Assembly: GCA_022393335.1 (NCBI GenBank)
Contig: JAJEKB010020522.1
Span: forward strand, 75,890 to 139,889
Reading direction: 5' to 3'
Length of the DNA stretch: 64,000 bases
Source of the DNA: Macrotrachela quadricornifera
Taxonomy: Eukaryota; Rotifera; Eurotatoria; Philodinida; Philodinidae
Positions 1-12,598 of the stretch are shown one piece after another. The notes beneath the pieces are model-generated. The model did not search any database. It was not told the DNA's origin and saw nothing but the letters and a program-made list of their open reading frames with translations. The first letter of the stretch is position 1, and each line of letters starts with the position of its first letter. A program made the position numbers and the translations under genes.

Positions 1-904
1 CTAGACGTTTATTTGGAGAGTTACTTCAAAGATGAGATTCGAAAGAGTCTCAGATAGCTTGAATGATTTTTCCAAGGAACTTAATTAATGCCTCTTTAAG
101 AATGAGTTCGGCTAATTATCAATTCCTCAAAATGAAGAGAAGAATAAAATTTATGCTACAAACCACAATGTTACGTAAAGTTTCAATATCTTCGATTACG
201 AACCGACCTACTATAAACGGATTAGTTTTATGGTGTGAAAATAGAAAAATTCATTATATATATCAACGGCTAGCCGTGATTGACCGATCGGAAGGAGGTC
301 GACGAACGACTAGACGTTAATTTGAATGCATTATAGAAAGCAAAATGAGTATGAGTAAAAGACTGTTGGACTAGTGATCGGACTCATAAATTAAAATAAT
401 TTTTTTTCTTATTTCAATAGATATGAGTGATCTGATCACATCCTTTCAATGAAGGATCAGTGGCAACTGCACCGCGTTATTTTTAGATATAAACTTTGAA
501 TAGATCTCTATCATTAATTAAGAAATCAGCTCATTTGTTCGAACGGTAATAGACATATTTTAATTTCTTATTATCTTGTTATTTATGAGACATCCAATAT
601 AAAGCAGATAAATTCTGTTTTTTTTTATTGGACATATAATAATCATATTTAACAGTGATTGAAAATGACCATGAGACGCGTTTTATTTTCTTAATAAAAT
701 ATTCATTCTTTTTTCGGAAGAATGCAAGATGTATCTAAGAAAAAATCATTTATTAGTCTTCACAAACTCATATATGAATTCAAAATAAAGAGAAAAAAAA
801 TCAATTATTTTTCTTGGATTTGATCGACATACATTTTTTTATTATATTTTATAATGACAATAGTACTTCTATTGAATCATTTTTTACAATAATACTATTA
901 TTGA
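1..904. other. Intergenic, no gene recognised
   Basis: AT-rich sequence with no coding stretch that I recognise. A short motif CTAGACGTTWATTT occurs at the very start (1-14) and again near 310-323, beside a slightly GC-richer segment, so the first 330 bases may be the end of a dispersed repeat. The rest is the upstream region of the gene at 905. Confidence 0.5.
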
Positions 905-3035
905 ATGATGGCTTCAATAGTACCAAGCAAAGAATTTAAATCACCAACTGTTTCCTGGAAAAAAGAAAACTTAACTTCTTTTCTATCCAGACGATATCGT
1001 AGTGAGAGTTCACCACCAATACCACAACGAATTAAAAATGAGCAGCACAATCCATTATCAAAAAAGTCTCAAGTTAAAGATACTATTTCATCAAACATTG
1101 TAACAAATGAATTTCAACAATCAACATCAAATTTATGTCCTAATAATGATCGAAAAACTAAATATAGTTCTCAATCATTGATTGTGCCAAGAAAAATTGA
1201 TGTAAAAAACCTAAACGAACAACAGCAACCAAATCTTCGATCGGCAAATGTAAATTTTATACAAATTAGAAGATTTCCAGAGTCTAATATAATACAATCA
1301 AAAGAAAATTCCACTCATACTCTACCTGAACGAAATCATAGTGAACGGCCACTGTCATTATCAGTTGCGACTGGACAAACTGATATACCACTAGAAAAAA
1401 ATCTACATATTAAAAATGTTTCATCATTAAATTCAATGAGTAATGAAGATCTACCATCATCACCAACTTTTCATTCCGAAAATAGTTGTATAGCTAATTA
1501 TAGATTGGGATCATTTTCTTCTTTGAAAAATGTTGATGAAAAAGAACAAAAAGATCAATTAAGTAAAACTATTAAATCAAAACGATATTCGATTCATTCA
1601 TCTTCAAAACAGTTTTCCCATCGTAAGAAGCCATCCATAAGTATTGGTAATAATCGAATAAATTCAATGATACCATATCTTCCTACCGAAGATTTAACAC
1701 TATTAAATCCTACAATCAATGAAAATCAACATTCAACATCAAATGTTCATGCAACTAAGTATAGTTTTCAATCTTCTGATTCAACCACACCTATTTATGG
1801 AAAACAAAGAAATAATAATCATCAACATAGTTGTTGTTACAAAGTATTAGGATGTCTTTTTGTCATGACTGCATGTTCACTTGGTATTGCTGCTCTTATT
1901 TTTGCTCTTATTTCATATCGTAAGCGATTTCTATTGTAGTTTTTACATTGTTATTTTTGATGAAATGCTTATTTATTTTAGGTAGTACTTTATCAGAAAC
2001 ATCAATCAGTTAGTAGATACAAAAAGAATTAATTTTTTCTTATTCTAAAGTAATGTTTGTATTTTTTTTTCCTCTTTAGCTACAACAACTTCAACAACAG
2101 CGACAAGTACAACTTCAACGACGACAACAACAACCACTACTACAACTCATAGTAAAATATATGTAACATTTATTTATTTTTTTTTTTCATTTGTTTGATC
2201 AATTTTAGCAACAACATCAACTTCAACTATTACCAGTAAGTACACTGAAACAGAGGTGGGCGCAACAGTAAATTTTTGTTACTCGTGGAACACGCCCCGT
2301 AAAATTCATAAACCCTTTCCGCCGATCTCTGTGAATAATTTTCACAAGTACCTTTTATTTCGCCCGTTCCTCGTCTGCCCTATACCTCTCCCCTGAAGAT
2401 TGTCACGTGGCTCTGCGGATCAAAACTCTGGAGCACCCACCTCTGTACTGAAAAAGTTTCTTTAGTTCATTAAAATATGAAAAATTTTTTCTTTAAAGCT
2501 ACATCAACCTCAACTACAACAACTACGACTACGAGTAATAGATTTTCATGAATACTTTCTTTTAGATAAAATGAAAATCTATATTATTTTCTTATTGCCA
2601 GGTACTTCAGCTACTACTATGTGTTCAGCAACACAGATGACGACAAGATTAACCATAACACCTCTTCCATCTCAATGTTTCACTTACATGGAAATTAATG
2701 ATTTTACACGTCATTCATCATATTCTGGAGGTTTGGCTTCATGTGACCAAACCTTTTTTTCTAGTCGAACCTGGGTCCGTTTTACGGGTGCAAGTGGAAC
2801 TTCATTAGCCAATTGTCCTGTTACTCTTCAAAGTTGTGGGGCTAATGTAACAGGTTGGTATTCTGGTGTATATCCAGCAATAGCAGGAGAGATGACAGAA
2901 GGTGTAGTTTGTTACAATTGGGCAAAAGATACATGCAGCTGGCAAACTATTATTCAGATTATCAATTGCAATGGATACTATGTTTATGAACTTTCTCCAC
3001 CACCAGTCTGTATTGCACGTTATTGTACTATTTAG
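905..3035 (+). CDS. Type II membrane protein, Thr-rich stalk and C-terminal D8C (uromodulin-like) domain
   Basis: Five-exon model: 905-1919, 2080-2151, 2209-2235, 2499-2534 and 2602-3035, with GT..AG introns, all in phase 1, giving 527 aa. Residues 1-305 are a low-complexity Ser/Asn/Gln/Lys-rich cytoplasmic region without a signal peptide. About residues 310-336 form one hydrophobic helix preceded by Cys-Cys and followed by KR-like charges. Three symmetrical mini-exons (72, 27 and 36 nt) encode an almost pure Thr/Ser stalk, likely O-glycosylated. The last exon encodes a Cys-rich module with YMEINDFTRH, WVRFTG, CPVTLQSCG, VCYNWAKDTCSW and YYVYELSPPPVCIARYC, which matches the D8C domain of uromodulin, GP2 and OIT3. 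I infer a surface protein with an extracellular C-terminus. Ligand and function are unknown. Intron 3 carries a hAT-type MITE. The start is the first Met of a long open frame. Confidence 0.82.
2251..2445. mobile_element. hAT-type MITE inside intron 3 of the D8C gene
   Basis: A 195-bp element with terminal inverted repeats CAGAGGTGGGYGC (one mismatch over 13 bp), flanked by an 8-bp target-site duplication with one mismatch (cactgaaa at 2243-2250, tactgaaa at 2446-2453). An 8-bp duplication and a CAGRGG terminus are typical of the hAT superfamily. The interior is clearly more GC-rich than the intron. There is no coding capacity. It starts 15 bases after the intron's 5' splice site. Confidence 0.85.
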
Positions 3036-4049
3036 AAGACAGTCATTACTTTTTTTAAAATATAAACCAATTTAATTCATTGATTTTTACAAAAAAAACG
3101 TATTTTCTTCATCCTACTAGAACATACAAACTGAATTAGACATATACAAATTTTAATTTTTTTATTATAAAGTGCTTAATAATTAAATCCAACTTTCAAG
3201 GTTCTTGAAAATGTAAGTATAGAGAATCAGAATAAAAATTTAATAAAGGAAAGCTTTCTCATTGAAATCTAAAATTTATTTATTTGCTTTATACAAGTTT
3301 ATATTTGTTTGTCAAACCAAATAAGAAGCTAGAAAATTTGTCCTCAATATTATATGAATTCTTCGATCAATTCATAGCATGATTGTATGTATCGAGAATG
3401 TAATATAAATATATGAAACATATTATTAAATATCTTATACGTAAACAATATTATTCATTAGAACAATCCTTTAAATTAATTCTATATTGACATAATCTTT
3501 GTAATAAAGAAAGAATTGAAAATAAAAGCAATGTGAAAAGATCGTATTAATAAGTGTTGGATTTTATTTTTATGTTCATTGATACTCATCATGTCGTGTC
3601 TGTAGATTAAACTTCACAAAACTTTACTAAAAACCACAAATTCCAATTCTTTTCGTCTAGTTTTTCTCTTGTGTAATCTTTTACATAAAGAAACCAATGC
3701 GTGGAAAACATAGATTCAAAAGTAAAATTGATTATCTTTTCGACAAATGCTTATGTAGAGATGATTGAATTACGTTGCAAAAAAACTAACTTGATAAAAC
3801 CTTTCAAATTCGTTTATTTTTACAAACAAAATATACTTCAAGTATACTTATTATTATTATGTCATTCATATTCTAATAATTCGATATACGAGTGTACAAT
3901 TGTCTGGCATCGATTGAAAATATGAAAATCATATTAATTTCTAATCACTTACTGACACTATCTTACATATATATCTTATATAATTCGATTAATCTATTTT
4001 ATTTAAATAATTAAAGTATATTTGTACAAAAAAAATAAACTTTTCAATG
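3036..4049. other. Intergenic, no gene recognised
   Basis: Very AT-rich sequence between the convergent D8C and F-box genes. It should hold both 3' UTRs. A short open frame near 3701-3925 has no recognisable protein features and I do not treat it as a gene. Confidence 0.5.
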
Positions 4050-5997
4050 TTAAATATATTCGAATCCTCTGAAAAATTTTATGTAACCTAATTTCTCATA
4101 ATTAATTCGTGTAATATCTCTTGTAAAATTATATGTCACTCTATGTAAAGATTCATAATAGATTCGAAGATGAACATGATTTGGTAAATATGTTTTGGTA
4201 TGATCTAAAAATTGTTCAATATAATCATCATGAGCTCCACTAAGATCAAGTTCAATAAGATGAGAATATTTAATAATTGATAAATCTTTATTATTAAATC
4301 TTGATTTTTGACATTGTTTATTATTTTGTGATTTTTCATTAGATAAAGTTAATTTTTTCATGAATGGAAATGATTGAGCAATTAGAAGAAAAAATTCATA
4401 TTCAAAAGGACGTTCATCATATAATGATACTTCATAAACATATTTAAATAATCCACCTGGAAAATTATTTGTTATACTTTCATACTGTTTCCATTTATAT
4501 GGATATGTATATATATGACATTGACCACTTCTCATATCGGAAAAATAATCAATATAAGAAATTATTTTATTATCTTTAAATTGTCTAAATGTATGTTGTA
4601 TTGTATCATTTGATAATAAATAAATTGGATCGTTAATTTTCATAAGCGAACGTATATTAAATGCAAATTCATTAATTTGTGGCATGTAATTAATAATATT
4701 TGTTTCTAACTCAGTACCATCAATAAAACCTTGACAACGATAAACGAAAAAATATAAAATAAGTTTCTCTAAATTTGGCATTCGATGTAGAAGTGGTACA
4801 ATGATTTCATCATAGTTAAGTACCATATATTCGATGGTTAATGAAAAGCACTTTAAATTCGGTAATTTTTTCTAAAAATTAAAAAAATATTATTAATTCT
4901 TCTAATACAATAAGTATGAATTTACTTTATTATTGATTATGGATACAGATGAAGAAATAGGAGAAGAAATAGTAACATAAAATGTATGAAGTTGATTGAA
5001 ACGACCATCAAGCAAATAAAAACAATCTTCGTAATAATTTACTCTAACATGTAATTCCATAAGAGTTGAAGAGAAAATGGCTGGAGATAGAATATCAAAT
5101 GATAATCGATGATGACTAGTATTAAATGAACGAAAACATAAATATTGTATATTAATGAACGTAATAAAGATTTGTGAAAATATTAGTGTATCTAAATCTT
5201 TTGTTGAAGTTGGTTGATTAGTATCAATAATTTCAATTACAATTGATGCTATTTGATTTTTGATTATATCAGGTAATGTTTCGTCTAAATGTAAATAGAA
5301 AATTACACCATAATATCTATTCTTTCATTTTACTGATTCTTTTTTTCTAATAATTTTCTCTCAATTCTATTCATCAATAAATACAAAACAAAGTTATTTA
5401 GTAATTTATAAAGGAATTTCTTCAGTAAGTTATTGTATATATAATATATTTTGATTATGTTTAAGATCAGAAATCGGTACTCGACTATCTAGCATGTAAA
5501 TATTGTCTACTATGTATCTCGCAATAGTTAAATTTGGTAATCAGTTTTATAGTGTTTTAGTGATCAAAAGAAATTTTCTCTATAGGATCAGAGTAGAATA
5601 TCGTACCTTTAAAAATAGATATAGCTGTTTCTTTTTCAATATTGTATAAACCAAGTCCATTTAAATTAGGATAGTTTGTAGAACGAAAAATACGTTTCAT
5701 AGATGATGATTCAAGATCAAGCCATTTGATTTTATAATGAATTTTAGGTAAGATATATGAACAAAATCGATCAAGTATTGAATCTGATAATGGAGAGATA
5801 GAATTATTCGACAAACATGTTATTAATGTTAAATGACTGGTAAAAATAGTATCATGAACTATATTATCTAAACGTTTATTAACATCCAATAATGAATAGA
5901 GTATTGCAACATTGTTCAGCTTTTTAAAAATAATCATAAGAATTTCATCAGGTAAATCATTCAATTGAATACATGATTGCTTCATATTTATCTTCAT
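4050..5997 (-). CDS. F-box protein of the bdelloid-expanded F-box family
   Basis: Three exons read from the minus strand: 5997-5607, 5284-4926 and 4871-4050. The introns have GT..AG borders and matching phases (1, then 0), giving 523 aa. The N-terminus contains an F-box: LNDLPDEILMIIFKKLNN, then a leucine-rich helix, roughly residues 10-55. The remainder is the leucine/isoleucine-rich region typical of this family, with landmarks FYLLDGRFNQL, LPNLKCFSLT, MPNLEKLILYFF, NNFPGG, SFPFMKKLTL, HLIELDLSGAHDDYIEQFL and a terminal NFTRDITR. F-box proteins normally dock substrates to SCF ubiquitin ligases through SKP1; the substrate here is unknown. A decayed paralogue lies at 10.5-12.6 kb. The lineage-specific expansion is known from bdelloids; the assignment rests on motif recognition. 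Confidence 0.85.
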
Positions 5998-6341
5998 TTA
6001 TCTATTTTGTTTTTGTTTATAAATAAATATCGATATTTATAGACATACATACATTCATTCTATATGACCGATATCGTCAATGAAAATCATTATGTATTTT
6101 TTTTCTAGTCTAAATTGACAACGGATGAATAAGAGATGTTTTTTTTCTCAATCATTCACGTTTCATGTATCTGATATGACAAGAATTTATAAATTTTCTT
6201 TATTATATGTGCCATATGTAATAATGTTGAATTAAGATAATACTCGTGTCTGACAGAATTTGTTCTTTTTTGATAAAAAAGAAAATAAATGAATAATTTT
6301 TATAATACAAACTATTTTAGGATAAATTATAATCAATAAAT

Positions 6342-6554
6342 ATGAAAGAACTAGAAAGAAATGATGATGAGGATATAAGCAACTATGCGACAGAATTCTT
6401 AGATAGCCTTATTGCATCTGGAATGGCATCTGATAAATTTAATTTAAAGATTGCTCCATTTAGAATGCGTCTTAGCAATCTAGTAGAAACTGGATTTGAA
6501 AAAAGGACCTATTTCAATATCAAGAAAAAGTCTTTCGAATCAACAGTTCGTTAG
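6342..6554 (+). pseudogene. Helitron/PIF1-like helicase relic (C-terminal fragment)
   Basis: A 70-codon open frame containing DISNYATEFLDSLIASGM followed by FNLKIAPFRMRLSNL. This matches the conserved C-terminal part of PIF1-like helicases of Helitrons (pattern NYPTEFLNSL..SGMPPH.LNLK.G..VMLLRNL..). The glycine-asparagine-glycine section that normally follows (KGLCNGTRL) is decayed to GFEKRTYFNI. No ATPase motifs or Rep domain are nearby, so this is a fragment and not an autonomous element. An in-frame stop lies just upstream of the Met. Confidence 0.65.
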
Positions 6555-6790
6555 AATACTTCATTTTGTCATTATTCATTGATTGAGTTTTAAAAATTTG
6601 CTTCCGATATTGTTTATTTTGCACAACAATCACATTAAAATTAGCTTCTCGCTTTGTTTTTTTTTTCAGAATTATTCATCATTCATATTACAAAACAACA
6701 CAGTTTATTAGTAGAAATCAAATTGAGAAGTATATGAGCGAATTCGACACGACAAATAATGTTCCGTTTTTGAAGTTCTAATATTTATAA

Positions 6791-8149
6791 TTATTGTAGG
6801 CGGCTACGAAGAAATGTGACAATCTTTTGTTGGACACGACGATAGATCGACAAACATTCTTTTCGAAATGTTACTGATACTGGTGTATATAAAAAGAAGG
6901 TTACCTATATAAAACACAATATTAATAATATTTTGAAACATTGAAAGATTTTTCTTATTACGATTGCAATGATGATTTTCGATATATCTAATTTATCTTA
7001 TTTTTAGGAATTATGCAAAATATAAGCACTCTTCGATCTGAATTCTATATGTTTCCTGTAAATTTTCTGATACTGGATATTTAATAAAAAGAGTCCATAA
7101 TTCTTCTAGGGGTTACCAAAAATGACAGTATATTTTCACAGTTATTCAGTGGAAGAGAAAACTGCAAATCTAACCTCCTAACCTATCCACATCGATGATT
7201 AAATGAAAATTAGTAGAGAAATCTTTTTTTCGAAAAATTTGATTAAACTTACCGCACAATAGGTATAGAGTAGATTGGATGTCATTAAATTGATAAAGCT
7301 ATCAATGGCTATTTGATCGTTACTTTTACTATATGTTTTTGTTATGAAGGCATATACGGCATATATTGTACTAGGCAAATTCAATAGAATATAAATAGAC
7401 ATTTGAATCAGACTCAGTCGTAGCAATTGAGTATTCTTATTACGATGTCGTTGTTGTTGCTGAGTAACAGTTTGTAACGCTGGAGGATGAATGTTTGCAA
7501 CCGCAATTGGATGTACTAGTTGATTGTGGCGTCTTACAAATATTCCGTTTCTTATATTTTTCATAGTAAGTGTCATAAATATTGTCAAAATAGTTAGGGG
7601 AAACAGAGAAACGAATAAACTGGTGATTGTAAAAAATGATAAATAGAATGTTTTTGAGTTACCATTACAACCATTACGTTCAATTTCAAATCCAGCAGGT
7701 ACATGAATATTGAACAAAAGTAAAATGATTGTACTAATAATAATTAATCGTCGAGCTACTCGAAGAGTACTTAGATTACGAAGCCATACATTTGTTGAGG
7801 TGTTCATCCAACGATCAATTGATATTAAACAAAGAAAATTACGAGATAAAATCATTCCACTAATGAAAAAGTAAGTACGAAATTTACAGAAGAATAATGA
7901 TGACATAGTCCAATCGACACCAGTTGATGAAATCACTATTCGCATAAGACAACCGAAAATTAGAACGAAAGATTGAGCAATTGAAGCACTAATAAAATAC
8001 CATGAGCATCCTTTATTTTTTAGTGTACCTTGAGAGAAAACGATCACATTGATAGTATTACCAATAATGCCTAGTACGAATATGGGAGTTAAATAATATT
8101 GACCGATAATAGTTAAAATCTGTCGAAGTTCACTAGCAATTGCAGACAT
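6791..8149 (-). CDS. Rhodopsin-like orphan GPCR, two exons
   Basis: Exon 1 is 8149-7253 (299 codons), donor GTAAGT. Exon 2 is 6904-6791 (37 codons plus stop). The junction is phase 0, giving 336 aa. Seven hydrophobic segments are visible. TM1 carries the class A GN motif (GIIGNTINVIVF), TM3 ends in IDRW instead of DRY, and intracellular loop 3 holds a QQQQ run. TM7 has no NPxxY; the protein continues FFLYTPVSVTFRKE, the form common in the large bdelloid receptor expansion. A conserved Cys before TM3 (FFCKF) can pair with the Cys in extracellular loop 2. It acts at the plasma membrane through G proteins; the ligand is unknown, though peptide-type is plausible. Without exon 2 the open frame runs into a false tail (SLIKFFEKK). 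Confidence 0.88.
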
Positions 8150-9876
8150 GAGAACAATAACGACAAAGTTGTTAGCCTTTTAATAAAAATATATTAATTT
8201 AATATGAGTATTGTATTTTTAAATGTCTGCATCATTAATACGTTTTAATAATTGTAGATTTAAATAGAAAATTCCACTTATGCGTATAGTTATGTTCAAT
8301 ATAGTCGTTGACGTCAAACAAGACTTGTTTATTACATGTATGGACATTATGGTAACGAAAGAGTTGTTATCATGCGACACTCGGTTACTTAATTTGAAAT
8401 TAAGGATAAATGCAATTTTGAAATATATAAGAGATTAAATAGATAAAAGCAAAAGATAAATTTGATGTCAATTATAATTATAATATACGTAAGTACTTTA
8501 AATAAATAAGGCAAAAAAGAAAAACAAAATGTTATTTTGATTATAATTGTAACTCACATAAGTACTTTTCGTAAGTATGACGGAAAAGTAAAGATAAATT
8601 TCGTGACAATTATAATAATAATTTACATAAGCACTCTTTTATAAGTAAGACAGCAAAAGAAAATATAATAAAAATATGCTGACTGATATTTATAGTTTAC
8701 AGTCAGCAAGATAGTAATCACGATTAGTTTCCAATGATTTGAGCCATATTCTGAATTTTACTATTGAGTAAACAGATAGTTCATATATGAGACGTCAAAT
8801 AGACTATAAATATCACGAAAAAACGAGGATTCAAGCAGATACTCTTCTATTTACTATGTTCGTAGGTCATAATTACTCAAAAACAGTAAGAACACTTCTT
8901 TTGCTCATCTATAGAAGACATTTATATCATAACTTAAATAATCTAAAGAAGATTTGGATAGTATTGGCGAGAGCTCCACCTAATGACTAGTAATATATTC
9001 AAACGCACAAACTATGACATTGTTCACATATTTACGTTCGCACAAAAAGCTTTCAGTGCATTTCTCCATAATTAAAACATATAAAAACAATTGATTGCTT
9101 CGATAATAGATTAAAGAACATGCGACAAATTATTCGCAGTAATAAATGCTTTTTAACTAAGTAACAAGGGCTTTGAAATTAGAAAAGCTTTTTAACATGT
9201 TTGTCATGCTACAAGGAAATTGTTCTACATATTTTGCTCGATATCCCTATACCCGCTCACGTTCACAAGGTTATTCTATAAACTAAACAGATATTGTAGT
9301 GTTAAGGAACTAAGCACCAGTATTACTTCTATTGATAAGAGTATGAAATCTATTTTAAAAAAAAGTTGAATAGTCTTTTTCATAGTTAACAATCAATTTA
9401 ATTAGTTTACATATGAGAATACTTTAGAGAGGTGAAGAGAATCTATAGAATATTATTATCTATATAATGTTAAAGTTTATATGATCTGTTGAAAAATCAA
9501 ACATGAAATAAAATATCAGGACTGTACATGAATAAAAATGAATCGATCAAATCAAATCTATTTGTTCATCATTATTTATGTTTGACCTCTGTTTGCACCT
9601 GAGAACGCCTTGTTAGGAAAGTTTTGATGCCACTTGCTAACTCTTGTGATACTCTATCAAAGTATGACATTTAATTACATCTAGCTTTTATATGATGGGA
9701 AATTAATTAAGTGAAATGAAGATAGTTCGAAAGGAAAATTCTCAAATAGTAGATTTTTTCATTGTCTTTGCATATAGAATTTTGGAGGAATATTTGATCA
9801 GACATTAAGTTTTTGAATAATTTTCAAGTTTTATTATTTTGATTTTGATTTTGTTTATCTAATTCATTAGTTTATT
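8150..9876. other. Intergenic, no gene recognised
   Basis: AT-rich sequence upstream of the GPCR with no supported coding region. It contains the tandem repeat at 8465-8665 and a small hairpin-like sequence (gctgactg..cagtcagc) near 8677-8706. A 67-codon open frame at 8787-8990 has no protein-like features. Confidence 0.45.
8465..8665. repeat. Degenerate tandem repeat, about 75 bp period, three copies
   Basis: Three diverged copies share the order AATTATAATxATAA, ACRTAAGYACTTT, then a purine-rich AAAAGAAAA stretch. Each contains a TAAGTA-like block about 75 bases from the next. There is no coding potential. Confidence 0.55.
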
Positions 9877-10062
9877 GATTCAAAAGATCATCGTCAAAAT
9901 AATTTAAATCGATGGTATTCTCAAATAGGAATAGTTACATATGAAACAATATCATTTAACGTATCAATTGCAGAAAATATAACTTACGGGGATTTATCAA
10001 CAAGTATAACAATGGAAGAAAGAATTGAAGCTGTTAAATATGCAAATATTCATTCCTTTTTT
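9877..10062 (+). pseudogene. ABCB (P-glycoprotein-type) ABC transporter fragment
   Basis: An open stretch reads ..NNLNRWYSQIGIVTYETISF followed by NVSIAENITYGD and IEAVKYANIHSF. This is the region after Walker A up to the Q-loop side of an ABCB nucleotide-binding domain (family pattern LRSQIGIVSQEPVLF..SIAENI.YGD....I.EA.K.ANIH.FI). The Q-loop SQEP is changed to TYET, and the frame is not flanked by the Walker A, signature or Walker B motifs. It is an isolated ~62-codon piece, so a dead fragment. Confidence 0.75.
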
Positions 10063-10548
10063 ATCCTTGTCTTTGTCGTCATGTGTTCTGTTTGATGTTC
10101 ATCGTTCACTACGTATAATTATGTGAACTGCATGTCTTATTCTTGTCTAGTTTTGTTTCTTTTTCTTTATTCCGTCTTTCCTTTTTTCCATGTTATGGAC
10201 ACTGTTAAGATCGGACTTAAAAGGATGATTTAAACGTTTCTTCCTCCTCAGATACATTTGTGTATCTATAAAATAAAAAAACTACATAAAACATTCAAAA
10301 AATAATAATTCTTATTTCATAAATGCTGCGATACGCAAAAGAAAATAAAGATAGTTCAGAAAGATCTAGATAGCAAAACTCACAAATGTTAACGAATAAT
10401 CCAATGATCTTAATGTCATCATCAGCCAAAACAGACCCTTCATTATGTTTCTAAGTTTGATGAACAAATTATAACAACATTACATTTCTAGCGAAGGAAA
10501 ATAAAGACAAAAATCTCTTGAATGATCCAAAGATCCCAAAGTAAATAA

Positions 10549-12598
10549 TCACTTTATCCTCGTACAGCTAAGTCGTATTTCATCTCGTGTAAAGTTCTTC
10601 GTTATAGTTTTTAACTGAAAATCAATAGCTCCCAATTCGATCAGACAAGATGCATTCAAAAATTGAATGTGATTCACTATTACCAGTTTAGATGTCGTAA
10701 GATCATATAATACTGGTGATTCAATATTAAAAGTACGTAAATATTTCAAAAATGGAAACGATCGAGCAATTTGAATGAAAAATTTATGTTTGAATGAATC
10801 AGTGTCTGCTACAAGTAAATACGTAACATAACTGAATACAATATTTGAAAATGCATTGCCAAGATCTTCGAGATAATCAAAAGCAAAAGGAAGTGAAAGT
10901 ATCGAACATACAGCTTTGTTAATATTCGTCGTATATATTCATTTGATAATTTGTAGGATAATCCTTTAGTATCGACATAAGTACCAATATAGAAGGTGAG
11001 TGAATGAAGCTATAGCATATTATCAAGAATATCACGTTGAACATAAGTATGATCAAGCACTATATGTCGACCTTTTACATGAATATACAAAGTTAATCGT
11101 TCCAGACATGACATAAGACGAAGAAGTAATACGATTTTATCATATTACTGAAATTGACATATCGATTTCAATGAGAAACATTTCAGATTAGGTAAATTAT
11201 CCTACACAAAAAATATTGTTTTAATAAACTACAACACGAAGTCATACATATCATTCTCTACACATAGTGTCTATTCTATATACTGTCTATTAATGATCAC
11301 AAACGATAAATCTATCAGTTCGATTATGTGAAACACGATCTAAAATAAGTGTTTGAAGTGTATCCGTATGAACAATTACACCGCTCCACAAACCAGGATC
11401 GGTATTATGGATTGATGTCACAAATAACTATTTCATGCTTTAGCTTTATCATGTAGAATTGCGCTAACATCTTTTCTCATTTTAGAACTTTAAGTCATAG
11501 ATGTGTAGAGAGAACAATTGATAATTTTCTCATAAAATTCTAATCATATTTCAATTGTTGGAAAAATTGGTACAGAAAAAATTTTCCTCTATTCTGTACT
11601 AGTGATCCTTCACATATCATAATATTTAATCATGAAATAGAACTGACTGCTTTTAAATGCGGCACTAACCTAATAAAACATAATGTAATTTTAATTTCTA
11701 TCAACAAAATTTCATTGATCTTTTTATTAAATTCAAATTTCTAATAAGTGCAAATTTAATGTCGATAACTTTGATATATCCATTTTTCCCTCTTATTCAT
11801 ATGAAACTTAATCATTGAACTTTTTATTTCAATCCTTTGACATAAATCCAAACTGGAATAAAGTAGTAATTATCTTTATCTCATAAATAAAATTATTTGG
11901 AAAAACTTACCATTTTGTGAACAATTACTGAAGAATAGTGTATATCATAGATAGTAACAGACAATTCTGTCGATTGTCTAAGTCGACCATCAAGTAAATA
12001 AAGACAATCGTCAAAAGTATTCACATTGATATTCAAGTGAGTAAGAATTCTAGAAGAACAAGTATCCGATGACAAATTACAGAGTGATAAATCTGGATAG
12101 AACATACGAAATGGTTGAATGACAGTTAGATTTTTTAAACTCTTGGTTGACAAGAATAAGATTTGTAATTTGTTCGAAAATAGATTGAAGTGATGACTCA
12201 TCTAAACGAGAAAGTAAAACAATGAACACAATAAGTATTTACCTGTAAAATAATTAAAGACGATGTGTTGTTGAAAATGAAAAATTTTAAGTTCATTTAG
12301 ATTTAGATAGGTAGTGGCAAGAAGAATACGTTCCATTCAAATTGGATCAAGAATAAAACATTTCACATTCTGGTGAATTAATGGCAATATATCGAAGTAG
12401 AAGCGATCGATTAAACGCATATCATCAATAGTGGCAAACTTGAGTGTTGGTAAAAGCATTTTCGTGTGCTAGAATGTTAAGTAATCTATTATTAATATCT
12501 AATAACGAATACAGAACATCAATATCAGTCAATTTTTTCAGAATAATAAGTAGTATTTCATCAGGTAAATCCAGTAGATGAACATTTAATTGGTTCAT
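10549..12598 (-). pseudogene. Decayed paralogue of the bdelloid F-box family
   Basis: The start at 12598 reads MNQLNVHLLDLPDEILLIIL, an F-box, followed by KKLTDIDVLYSLLDINNRLLN. Frames then break repeatedly. The middle segment (12201-11893) keeps FDDCLYLLDGRLRQSTELSV, the piece near 11200 keeps NLPNLKCFSL, and the 3' end (10749-10549) keeps LIELGAIDFQ and NFTRDEIR. The order and motifs match the intact gene at 4.0-6.0 kb. In-frame stops, frameshifts and an enlarged ~670-bp interval at 11220-11890 show it is dead. It is a birth-and-death product of a large family. Confidence 0.8.
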
